NCBI GenBank assembly: GCA_008638375.1 | Contig: CM018052.1 | Coordinates: 13,835,450-13,899,449, forward strand | DNA length: 64,000 nt | Reading direction: 5' to 3' | Source: Nyssa sinensis | Taxonomy: Eukaryota; Streptophyta; Magnoliopsida; Cornales; Nyssaceae | Shown here: piece by piece, positions 35,100 to 46,164 of the stretch | Layout of the letters: the number at the start of each line of letters is the position of its first letter | Position numbering within the stretch: the stretch's first letter is position 1 | Notes under the pieces: generated by a model | The model's input: only the letters and a program-made list of their open reading frames with translations | Databases searched by the model: none | Told to the model about the DNA's origin: nothing | Translations under genes and position numbers: made by a program

Positions 35100-37408
35100 A
35101 CTCCTGCTATTCATCAAATTTTATGTCTCTTTACTATTGATATCTCTTTTACTTGAATAGACTTTACTATTGAATCCGGAATGTCCAACAAAGTCGATTT
35201 AGGCTTTCGCGGAATTCAATTTGGGCTTCTGTACTAAAAAGGGAAAAATGGTCATATTTTGTACTTTTACAGGTATTTTTATTTTTTGGGACCTCGTCTT
35301 GCTAAACGGACCTCACCATTGGTCTTAGAATATCTGAGATAGTTAAAATACATTATTCATATGTTCAATTTGGGCATAGTTACTATAAAGGGTAAAATGG
35401 TCATTTACACTTTTATGGGTTCTCACTTCTCGGGATCTCTTTTGATAAATCGGACCCCACAGATGAGTCTGGAATGCTAGAAATAATAAAATTTTACTAT
35501 TCATTCATTTTAATCGGAGTCCGTTTGACTGCTTTTTGACTCAGGGGCATTTTCATAATTTTTTATTATTTTAAATTAATTAAATATATTAATATTTTAT
35601 TTTGGGGGTCAAATCATAATAATTAACAGTTGGGGGGTCAGTTTATAAATTTTGAAAGTTCTGGGTCAAATTATAATTTCTAAAAATCCTATTCTAAATA
35701 GGGATAACCAAACAGTGCACAGTGATAGAACAGGGATAGGATATCCCTATTTTGATTTCAATTTAAATTTCAATTTCTTATACATGCAACCAAACACTCC
35801 CAATTTGATTTTAAAACTTTTTAAACTTAAATAAAACTGTGTCGTTTGGCTCACCCGTTTTTTATTTCAGTCGGGTCCTAACCCGGATCTGAACCATGAC
35901 CCGAACCTGACCCAAGACAACAGTGTTGTCTTCCTTGTTTTTTCGGTGGAACTCCAGTAGGGTTCTGGCACGAATAGTTCTCTTCTCCGGTGACGGCCAA
36001 TATTTTTCGGTGAGCTTTTCGACCTAGCTCAATGCAGTTCTCTACATTTTTTCATGAAGATTACGAATCTAACATTTGTTTTTCATTTGGGTCACTATTT
36101 CCCTACGAATATGGCAAACCCGAAACTCTGGTGACTTGCAATTTTTCAATTTCATGCTCGGTTTGTCACTGTTTTGACTCCTATCTTGTTCTAAGTGATT
36201 TCTGCACCTTAGGGAATTATTTTCCTATTGTTCAAAGGAAGTTTAAAGCATAAAATCTCGACTTTGCCAATTATTCACCAAGACCTGTAACTAGGGTTTA
36301 TTCACTGATTTTAGAACCGTTTTAAGTGATTCTTCTTGCTAAATGATCCTAGTGGTATGCTGATTAAGATCCTACTCTTAAACTCAACATTTCATGCTTT
36401 AAAAGTATAAAACAAAAATAACCCACTTACTTTTATTTTTGGATTTCCTGGTGTAGGCTTCCTCTTCTCTCTTCTGTTCCACATCCGATTCACTTCCGCT
36501 TTTTCTCAAAAAAAATTTCCAACCCTTAGACAGTGTTCACAGCCCTCAAATCTCTCTGTTTTCCACTTTACACAACCCACATATACATACACAAACACCA
36601 TCGACATCTTTCTTTCTTTATTCTCTCTCTCTTTCTCTCTCGGTTTCTCCCCATCTAGAGCCCCTTTCTTTGACCTAGGGTTCTGATTTCTCTCTGCCAA
36701 ATGCAAGTTGCATTTATGGCTTGGAGACTTGTATTATATATATGTATATTATATTCACACACACATAACACACACACACTTAAGCCAACCGACACACACG
36801 AACACACAGTGACATACTGCCACCTTCCTCCCCCTTTCCTTTTCTTTCTTTCTTTTTCTTTTCTTTTCTTGTAAAATATCTAGTATATTTATCATATATA
36901 TATGTATATATATATATAACACACACTATACACATACATAATATCTTACTGATTATGCATGCCCTTAACATGCTGTCTCTCTCTCATTTCCTTTTTCTTT
37001 ATCTTAATTTAATTACTTGTATTTATATACATGTATACAATATATTACATTATACATGTATATACACATATAAAATACATATTTTATACATGTATTTATA
37101 ACCATATATATACATATAACTGTATTTTTAGTCACGTATACATACACTAATATTTCGTGAACTATGCATATGTATGTACAAATGCATGCATGGGTTTACG
37201 TGCATGCACGTTTTTTGAGGTAAGGTTCTGAGTTGCTCGGATATTGCCTGACACTGGCCATTCACTGACACTATTCCCTTTTTAATTGTACTATACATAC
37301 GATAAAATAATATAGAGCTCTAAACAGCTTGGGTACAACTAAAAGTTCACTGCCCGCCAGTTTACCTCGGTATGAGTGCCCTATCCCAGGTCGGGATATC
37401 ACAATGTA

Positions 37409-38400
37409 CCTGCCAAGAAGCCTGACAATTCTCCCACTACGACATAGCTATTGTGTAATAGAAGGTGTTGAAGTAGTACTCTAAGGAATATTTTGTCTAA
37501 TATTAGAAATACCTACTTGAGTAACTGAATAGACATGTGATATATCATCCAATGTGATCTTACTCTTGGGATTTTGGCCTATAATATAATCATTCTTCAG
37601 AAAGACAATATTCATGCTATCGAACACTTTCTGCTCTCTAGGATTATAAAATAGCCAACCTTTTGTTCCCTCAAGATAACCCATAAAATAAATCAACTTT
37701 GATCTTGGTTCCAATTTACCCGTATGTCCTTTCAGCACATAAGTTGGACACCCTCAGATTTGATAGTGATTCAAACTTAGCTTTCACCCAATCCAAATCT
37801 CCACTAGGGTCTTAGGGAGAGACTTAGTTGGAACTGTGTTCAAAATATATACTGTTGTTTTGAGTGCATATTCCCAAAGGAATATAGGTAAATTTGAATA
37901 ACTCATCATTGACCTCGCTATATCTAAAAGAATCATGTTTCTTTTTTCAGCTACACCATTCTACTGAGGCAAGCTAGGTGCAGACAATTAGGATAGAATC
38001 CCATTATTCAACAAATACTGCTTGAAGTTACTAAAGAAATATTCTCCATCTCGATTTGATCGAAGTGATTTAATATTTTTGTCTAATTGTTTCTCCACTT
38101 CTGCCCGAAGCTCTTTGAACTTTTCAAAAGTTTATGACTTATGGTGTAATAGATAGACATAACCATATCTTAAGTAGTCATCAATGAAGGTAATGAATAC
38201 TCATATCCTCCTCTAGCCCTGACATTCAAGGGTCCACATACATCAGTATGAACTAACTCTAATAACTTTTTGGCTCTGTTCTCTTTTGTTGAAAATGATC
38301 TCCTGGTAATTTTTCTTTCCAAATAGGATACACAAGGCAACGGTTTAATAACCAATGAAGATAAGGTACCCCTCCTTTACTAGTCTATTAATCCTATCTA
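37409..38400 (-). pseudogene. copia integrase
   Basis: Right to left: SYLERKITRRSF and KLLELVHTDVCGPL (start of the integrase core, first aspartate), then LRSNRDGEYF (second core aspartate region) and NGVAEKRN (catalytic glutamate) in decayed frames. 37738-37481 follows with LKGHTGKLEPRSKLIYFMGY and VFLKNDYIIGQN. Order and motifs are those of Ty1/copia, upstream of RT. Several stops (for example near 37900 and 38050). Confidence 0.85.
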
Positions 38401-39572
38401 GATTAATATGACTTAGCCCCAAATTCCAAAGTTAAGTTGAATTAGTAGAAAAAACTTTTCTTTTCTGTGGCAAGTTCTTTGAATAATTCTTCTCAGTATC
38501 ACATATCTCATATAAACACTATAGAAACCTTTGCTTATTTCCCAAAGTGTAAGATAATCTCACCATCACTTAGCTTCCTAGTGTCCTCAATATCCTACAA
38601 TAAATTATATATGTGATTAGTTGCACTAGAGTTAACACACCAGAAATTTGAAGTACCTGCTATGTAACTTACTTCAACAAATAATGACTCGATTACACCT
38701 TAGTTCCTCTTATTGTTTAGATAATCATGACAATTCCTCTTCTAGTGCCTTATAAGCCTATAATGGAAACACTTTCCTTTTGACTTGGGATTTTTCCTTT
38801 TATTTCCTTTGCTTATACCCCCTTTAGGAACCATATTTCATTTAGAGTTTTTGGGTTTCTTTTACTTTTTCCCTTTGCCCTTTCCTTTAGGATTAGGCTT
38901 GGAAGAAGAACCCTCAGTCATGTAAGCACTACGATGGTTTTTTATAATACCCTCTGTTGCCTATAAAAAGCTAAGATACTTAATTAATTCAAATTCATTT
39001 TATTCATATTATAATTAAGTTTAAACTGATTAAAAGAGTCAGGCAGCAACTCAAGGATAATATCAACCTGGGACTCAACATCAATCTCAGCCCCTAGAAT
39101 AGCCAGTACATTTAAAAAAAATTGATCATTTTTAAAAAAAGTTCTCTTACTAGAGTTTCTTTTACCAACTTAATGTTCATGCGAGCCTTCATGGTAGTCT
39201 GCCTAGCAGGATGCCCCTGATCCCCAAACATCTCATTGAGATTAAGGATCATATCCTTAGCATTCTAGAAAGTTTGATGCTAATGTTTTAACACACTGGA
39301 CATCGAAGCCAGAATATAGCATCGTGTCACCTCATTAGCCCTAACCCACCTATCATAGGTGTCAATGTCCACTTAGGGTGCATTAACACCTAGAAGGTCT
39401 GGAAAACCCATAGTGAGCACATAGTTGTACCCCTCAATTGTGAGTATAATGCCTAAGCTCCTTTCCAGTTTACTTAATTTAGACCAAGTGAACTTGTTCT
39501 CTTTTACGATAATAGCAAGTGGATTTAATAAACATCTAAGAATCATGTACAAGCATACATTAACATAAATGT
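38401..39572 (-). pseudogene. copia Gag, zinc knuckle and pre-integrase region
   Basis: 39572-38960 reads as copia Gag in broken frames (ENKFTWSKLSKLERSLGIIL, IDTYDRWVRANEVTRCYI, LNEMFGDQ). A lysine-rich linker precedes a zinc knuckle at about 38730-38772 reading KCFHYRLIRH-stop-KRNC: the second cysteine is tyrosine and the usual tryptophan is a stop. Further left, LGLSHINLDRINRLV marks the gag-pre-integrase domain. The A-family LTR interrupts the gag 5' side at 39573. Confidence 0.75.
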
Positions 39573-42500
39573 TGTAACACCCCGACCTTAATTAATAATT
39601 AGTTTGCAAATTATTAATTAGCACCGACTTAAAGAATGATTAAGGAAATTAACCATAGTCTCTCGACGGTCACGATAGACCAATAAAATAATTAGACATG
39701 TCAGGAGAAGAGGGTGTAATACCCGAACCTAATTACCAACTAATTAGGTGAAATGATGTCATTTTAACACTGTGAAAACTCGAATTAGCAAACCATGACG
39801 ACCACAAATGAATAATAACTAACACGAGGCCTTTGACATCAAAGCTAACCGAAATAGGAAACCCTCAGAAGAAACCGCTTCATAAAAAGAACACTGGAAA
39901 AGAAAATATAATAGAAATAGCCAAAATGGAATTCTGCGCCAACCAAACGGGGCCTAAGCCCAAATGAGGGAAAAATGCCCAAAAGTGAGGCCAAGGAAAT
40001 TTGAACCCTTGACCAAGTGGGGAAAAATTTTAGGCACCCAAAAATAAACCAAGTGGGCTGCCAACAATTTTGTGTCTAAATATACAACATAATTGTATAT
40101 GAACCCAATTTAACCAAGGCCACCTCCTAAGTTGGCCAATGGCCATACATGCAACACCTCACCACTCCATCAGCCTATATGCCTTAGCCCACATCATCCT
40201 CTGCCCTAGCCTATGCCATCACACCTAAGCCCTATAAGTGTATACACATAAGTATATGTATAGGTGCACTCATTTACATATAATTCTGACATTTCTTTTA
40301 AAAACACAAAATGGGAGTGTGCTGTATCTTCAGATCTGTGGGTGTGTGTGTGCTCGGGTATAGAGAGAGTGAGGTAGAGAGAGAAATGGAGAAATGAGAT
40401 AGTGTGTGCATGGTGTGTGTTCCACATAGAGGTGCACAAAGAGGAAGGGGACTGACCATTGCACGACTGAGCTGAGCCAACAACTGAAGACCTTACACTG
40501 AGCCTAGGAGAAAGGGAGAAGCCTGATTAAAGGAACAGTGGTCGACCAAGGTATAATACCAAAAACCCAGAATTTCCCTTTTCAACTTCTACTCACTGTT
40601 TCAGTGTTTTGAGTGCCTACATAATACTGAGGGATGGATTTTGAACAGAATAGGAGAGCCTAGGCAGCTCGAAATGCATAAAACAGTGAGAAACTGCCAT
40701 TAATGACCTCTGTTGGAGCATGTTTGATTCAACCCTAGCCAAACTCATTTTGGCTTGCTTAGACCTGACCTAGATGATGTAGGGTTTGCACTGCAATGAA
40801 AACCAGACCAAACGGCAAAAAAAATGAGCCCTAAAACTAGAGTTGCAGGTCACGGGTCTAATTTGGGGTATCTCAAACCGAACCTCAATCTCAGTTTTAT
40901 GAATGCAATATTAATCCCTATGATTATACGATTATAACAAGCCAAAAATTATCACATTTGGTTAAGAAATGAAGGTATATGACCGAGTTACAGGCCCCAC
41001 GATAATGGAGTTGAACTGAACTCCATCCGTAGATTCGAGCCACAAAATGAATGCTAAGATGTTGGCCTGACTCCTAGAAATGATTTGGAACGAAGAGTGT
41101 TGGAAAACCCACGAAAATGGAAAAAATGAAAACTGGAAATTAGGGTTACTGTTTATCGTCATGAGGAAGACGATGAATAGTACCGGACACGGGTTGGATC
41201 TGGATCGGGTCGGGTCAGGACCCGACCGAATATAAAAAGGGTTACTGTACCGACGTCGTTTTGAATTTAAATTTGAAAGTTAAATAGGCCTGTTTGGTTA
41301 CAATTGTAAGAAGTTGGAAATCAGGTTTTTGAATAACCTAAAACGTGGATAAGGCATGCATTTAAGTTATATTATTCTGGTTCTGTATGGTCCAGTGAAC
41401 CGATTGGTTCACAATGCTACCAGTTCGGTCTAGGGTTTAGGTTATTAAACCCTTTGGTTCACTATTTAAAAATTAAAAAGAAAAACTAGTAATTTTGTAA
41501 ATTACATTTTAGCCCTAACAGTTTTGAATATTTCTATTCTGCCCCAGATTTTAAGGAATTAATTCAAATAAGCCCCTGAAAAATAAATAATTAATAAAAT
41601 AATTATTTTATTAATTGGATAAAATTACTATTTTATCCTTGGACACTAAATGACTCATACGAAGCCTAAATGAAGTCCGATTGGGACGAAATAAATACTG
41701 ATAGAAGCCCGGATACTCGTGAAACTATACACATGATTAAAATGACAAATCAGGGTCAGAATCTTACAAAACATAAAATTACCAAAATGCCCCTGATGCT
41801 ATACGAAGTGCAAATAAAGTCCAAATGGGATGAAATTGATACCGATAGAGGCCCAAACACTCGTGAAATTGTACACATGATTAAATGACGAATCAGGGTC
41901 AGAATTTCACAAAACATAAAATGACCAAAATGCCCTTGAGCATGGTAAGTGCAAGTAGAGGCCGAATAAAGGTCAATCTGATCTGATAAATTATCATAAG
42001 CATAATTATGAAAATCGAAGGGCTAAATAACACTCCAAAACAGTCAAAGTGTAAAATAGGAAATGACCGATGTGTCCCGATGATCAAAAGTAGATACCAA
42101 ATGAAGTCCAAAGGACTTAAGAATTTATATATGAGATATATGGAACATTCTGAGGACCACGATAGGGTCCGGGACAAGAATGATGAAATTATCATTTTGC
42201 CCCTAAGGTTAAATAAGTACTTAACTAATAACAATTTGAGTCCAAAAGACTTAGAACTTTATATTTAAGATATGTGGACTATTCTGAGGACCACGATAGG
42301 GTTCGAGACAAGAATGGTAAAATTACCATTTTGCCCCTAAAGTTAAATAAGTACTTAACTAATAAACGATTTGAGTCCAAAAGACTTAGAACTTTATATT
42401 TAAGATATGTAGACTATTCTGAGGACCACAACAGGGTTCGGGACAAGAATGGTAAAATTACTATTTTGCCCCTAAGGTTAAATAAGTACTTAACTGATAA

Positions 42501-43896
42501 CGATTGAAGACTAAATGACTTAGATTATAAACTTGATAACTACTAGGCCTAATTAAAGAATTAAATAGCCTCAGATGAAACCCAATGAAAGGGTAATAGG
42601 CTATTAGGCTATCTTAGGTAATCCGATAGATGCCTAAGATGATGAATAAGACATGAATTGATGAATTCTGATCTATCTGTGATTGATGATGATTATTCAG
42701 GATATACAAGGATGTGCCTGAGACAATATCTAGAGGTTATCAGATTATCTGTACAAGGAGATAAGCGAAAATTTTGTAAGTAACTTGAAACTTTTGACTT
42801 AGTGTATAAGTTACACTGTCTAGATACTGTATTTTGATACACTGTACCATTTTATATGCTATACTGTTTAAATGTGTATACTTAAATGCATACCCTTTCG
42901 TACTGTATTACATGTGGCATGATTTTGTTTTGTCCCACCTAATTAGCGTCTTGTCCTGTTCCGCTCAATACTGACCTGTTCTATTTGTTAATGATATGCA
43001 TATGTCCCTGATTGATATACCCAATTCCGTTATGTTCCGTTCTGTTGATGATATGCCTATGTCTTTGACTAATATATTGTTTCCGCTCAATTCCGTTATG
43101 TTCCGTTCCGTTCATAATATGTCTGTGTCTCTGATTGATATATTGACATCGTTTACTATTTTGATCTGATTTGTTATGTTATGTTATGTTCTGTTCTGAT
43201 CTGTTTGTACTGTTTGGTTCGGTTCTGTTTTATTCTACTTAACTGCATTAAGTGGATTTATTAAACTACTATTTCTAAAATAACTAAACCCTCCATGTGC
43301 TTTGTAAGCAAGAACTAGTTTTTAAAACCCATGACAAGGAACTTATGTTACTCATTGGGCTTATTTAAGCTCACCCCATTATCCTAACATTTTTTAGGAT
43401 TTATCTCCATTGGTTTAGAAGGCACTATGATATGACATGGATAGGCCGAGTGGCATTCCAAGTAAAGGATCTGATGGCACTAATTTGTGAAGACTTGGAC
43501 TCTTGTGGATTGAATCTAGTTATTCAAGTGAGTGACATGATACGATTGATTTCATTGATATGAATTAGATGTATTGGGACATGGCTCATGGTAATGGTAC
43601 TCTAAAGAGATTAGATATGCTCTGTGTTATATGTCTGATTATAGATGTGCTCTGTGGTTAGAGTTATTAGCTATCTTGTTTTAGTCTTGCTCAGTGGTAC
43701 ATACCTCTACGGTATGTAACTAAGTTGCATTCCCGAGATAAAAAAAGGTTTTAATTCCGCTACTCTGACCCTATATTTGGAATGTGATTCGTCGGTAAGA
43801 TCAGAAGTTTGCCTTTGGTTGGTCGGCAAACCGGAAAGGCAGCTAACTGGCATCACGTCCTCGACATCTGCGTAGGGTGGGGTTCGGGACGTGACA
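39573..43896 (+). mobile_element. solo LTR A (TGTAACACCCCGACC family), 4.3 kb
   Basis: TGTAACACCCC..GGGACGTGACA, with the perfect TSD AATGT at 39568-39572 and 43897-43901. A 12-bp hairpin at 39589-39620 and a second LTR-start-like junction at 39711-39725 open the LTR. tRNA-like block about 39990-40060; (GT)/(GA) microsatellites 40340-40420; GGTCGGGTC hairpin 41208-41227 and GACGTCGTTTTGA at 41252-41264; 134-bp array 42110-42515; TTCCGTT-rich stretch 42950-43240; palindrome block 43348-43378. No interior, hence solo. Frames at 41670-42507 come from the tandem array. Confidence 0.92.
42110..42515 (+). repeat. 134-bp tandem array in LTR A (three units)
   Basis: The landmark ATTCTGAGGACCACGA falls at 42147, 42281 and 42416. 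Each unit also has ATTTTGCCCCTAAGGTTAAA. The same array has four units in the LTR at 46165-50794 and one in the LTR at 52753-56737. Confidence 0.9.
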
Positions 43897-43901
43897 AATG
43901 T

Positions 43902-45014
43902 AAAATAAACAATAAATAAATTTTTCTTTCATAAAAATATAGTGGTATCCTCAGTTAATATCAATGAATGCATTGGAACCTAACTCTATAAATAACATGC
44001 TCCGTATGGATGACAATGTAATTTATATAATTAGGAGGATCATCATATCCCATATGATCTTATTATCTAGACATCTCATGTCAAATAAAATCATAACTTC
44101 CAATATCCTTTAGTCTTCAAAAGAAAGCGACAAACTCTGTGGGGAGAATAGCATTCCCTCTTGATCAAGTGTATACCAACATCTTGAATTAAAAGACAAT
44201 CGTTGTGAGTAGTGTCTCTGTGGGGAGATCACCCATACACCATCTCTTCCAATTCTATCCTGAGAGGTCCATACTTGTAGCCAAAAAAAATAAGCACCCT
44301 CCGTATAGAAGCTACTCAAAGATAACACAAGGTGCCTACTTTTGTCTTACTATGTACCAATAATAAAATACCATGGGACCTTTCATAAAGGATTTCTCTC
44401 CCACTTGATTTTATAAATTGAGGATCTTATTATACATCTCATGTATAATTAAATATTTTATTATTAATAATAATGACGTTACACAATTCATGTATATAAA
44501 TAATAATCTCATTACGCATCTCATGCATAAACAAATTTCTCATGTATTAATAATAATCCAAATATGCTTCCATTTAAATAAAAAATTAAATGGATATTAT
44601 TAACATATGAGATCTACCTATTCATGGATCACTAATGATAATTATTAACAAAAAATAAAATATCATACATTATTATTTCAAGCATAAAGAGAACACATGC
44701 ATCTAAAAATAATAATAAAAACAATTCCATATCTCTCATGACCAAACCTACATGGTAACTAAAAATGGTTGCAAACTTGAGCCTTTCTTAGTGTCATCCA
44801 CTTTGTAGTACATTCTTCATTCTTGAAATAAAATAGAATTTATTTACATGAAGAATCTATACCCACATGAGTGAGTTTATATCAAATCTAGAAGAAAATA
44901 AAAAAAGAAATAGGTTAGGGAAACTAATAAAACTCGTTCTTTCACATAAATTGTTTTTAGTCCATTGCTCTTTACAATTGCCTAAAATCCAAATTTATTG
45001 GAATTTCCTAATTA
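43902..45014 (-). other. copia 5' leader / gag-proximal region
   Basis: Resumes the copia interior after LTR A. AT-rich, with short direct repeats (CATCTCATGTATAATTAAAT-like phrases at 44430-44600). The minus-strand frame 44328-44110 has no recognisable domain. It sits between Gag and the leader repeats of the copia element, so it is probably untranslated leader plus the start of gag. Confidence 0.5.
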
Positions 45015-45019
45015 CCAAT

Positions 45020-45177
45020 TGTCACATCCCAAACCCCACCCTATGCGGATGTCGAGGATGTGATGCCAGCCAGCTGCCTTGCCGGTTTGCCGATCGGCAA
45101 TGCGACCAACCAAAGGCAAACTTCTGAACTTAATGACAAATTGCATTCCAATTGTAGGGTCAAAGCAACAGAATTTA
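45020..45177 (-). repeat. inverted copy of the U5 end
   Basis: Base by base this matches the reverse complement of about 50637-50794 (CACCCTATGCGGATGTCGAG, CAAAGGCAAACTTCTGAA, TTGCATTCCAATTGTAGGGT) with roughly one difference in ten. Homology stops at GAATTTA (45171-45177), where the sequence changes to TCACATAG and the PBS. Confidence 0.9.
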
Positions 45178-45185
45178 TCACATAG

Positions 45186-45197
45186 TGGTATCAGAGC
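45186..45197 (+). promoter_or_regulatory. primer-binding site of element B
   Basis: TGGTATCAGAGC, a perfect initiator-Met PBS core in plus sense, agreeing with the orientation of the 3' LTR but not with the inverted piece to its left. The ACATAG just before it may include the last bases of the original 5' LTR. Confidence 0.85.
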
Positions 45198-46127
45198 TAA
45201 AGTTGGTAAAATTTTAGAGATCCACTAGTATCATAGAGCGATATCAGAGCACTAAGTTATGGATTGAGAACCACAGAGTACTTGAGCCACGGATACTAAG
45301 TCCCACTTTTGGAGATTTAACGTGGAATTGTGGAAGTCTTCATAATAGATGATAGATCTGTGATTCTGAGGCATCTAAGGACTAAGGATCAACTGATCTA
45401 AGATTGTAACTATTGGAGATTCACTAGTACCATAGGGTGATATTTGAGCAATGGTCCATAATCTTTTGGGACATGTCCATAATGATATGAATAATTATGG
45501 ATATAGCGACCGAAAGGAAATTGCCTATAGGTATGCTAACTCTGCCATTGATACTTGTAATTGTGGATTTTCTGGATCTGACCTAACACTTGTACGATTG
45601 GGAATTATCAACAAATGCTAATTGGAGACATGTCAGTAAAAGTGATTGAGGTTAAACTTTATGATACATTACTAACCTATCTAACAGATGATTGATTCCT
45701 TCAGAAGGACAGTTGAGTTCTAGGGACAAAACTTCTTTTGAATGAGGGTAGAGTGTAATACCCCAAAAATCTGACATGACCCAGACTATATTCTGGCCTA
45801 ATAAAAAATAGGTTCTGTGACATTAATAGTTCGAAATAACCCAAATATAGTAAACCATGATTGGGGATATTAAGTGAATCACTTTTGGGATCACATGTGA
45901 TTAAATGATCCTAGTGGGTGATTTCTACTTATTTGAGGATGATCGCCCAGTTGATTCATGGTGATATGGGTCTGATCATCGAACCTTGATGAGGTTATAC
46001 CACTGTGGTTGTAAAATCAGACTTAATGGGGATTCTTATATCCGATATATATGAAACTTGTGTGAAACTACTATGATAATAATATTGGCATGAAGAGAGA
46101 TCAGAATCTCTTAGATATGACCAACTA
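45198..46127 (+). other. coding-free interior of element B
   Basis: About 0.93 kb without any retroelement motif in six frames. CACTAGTATCATAGAGCGAT and a diverged repeat occur near 45220 and 45427. At 45716-45766 there is a second, degenerate stem-loop (AGTTCTAGGGACAAAACT), a purine tract (GAATGAGGGTAGAG) and TGTAATACCCC. This looks like another PPT-LTR junction, followed by about 0.4 kb before the real one. Confidence 0.65.
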
Positions 46128-46164
46128 AGTTTTGAGGACAAAACTTCTTTTAAGGGGGGTAGGG
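46128..46164 (+). promoter_or_regulatory. polypurine tract and adjacent stem-loop of element B
   Basis: AGTTTTG-AGGA-CAAAACT at 46128-46145 (perfect 7-bp stem), then TTCTT, then TAAGGGGGGTAGGG at 46151-46164, directly before TGTAACACCC at 46165. Confidence 0.85.

Larger units (their letters stand above)
32403..37403 (-). mobile_element. solo LTR 2, inverted relative to solo LTR 1, with a mitochondrial insert
   Basis: The plus strand runs TGTCACGACC..GGGATATCACA, the reverse complement arrangement of solo LTR 1, flanked by the perfect TSD ATGTA (32398-32402 and 37404-37408). Without the insert at 33101-34357 it is about 3.7 kb and aligns to the inverse of 28491-31989 at moderate divergence. 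Dyad modules at 35159, 35308 and 35452; palindrome block 32760-32789; CT/TA-rich microsatellites at 36600-36960. Confidence 0.9.

Noticed and set aside
41670..42507. Run of open frames with repeated peptide units
   Set aside because: They are translations of the 134-bp tandem array and neighbouring LTR modules; both strands are open, and copy number differs between sister LTRs.
45754..46164. A separate complete small LTR element
   Set aside because: A PPT-like tract and TGTAATACCCC are present, but I found no second LTR copy or TSD for a separate element, so it is described as a duplicated junction only.
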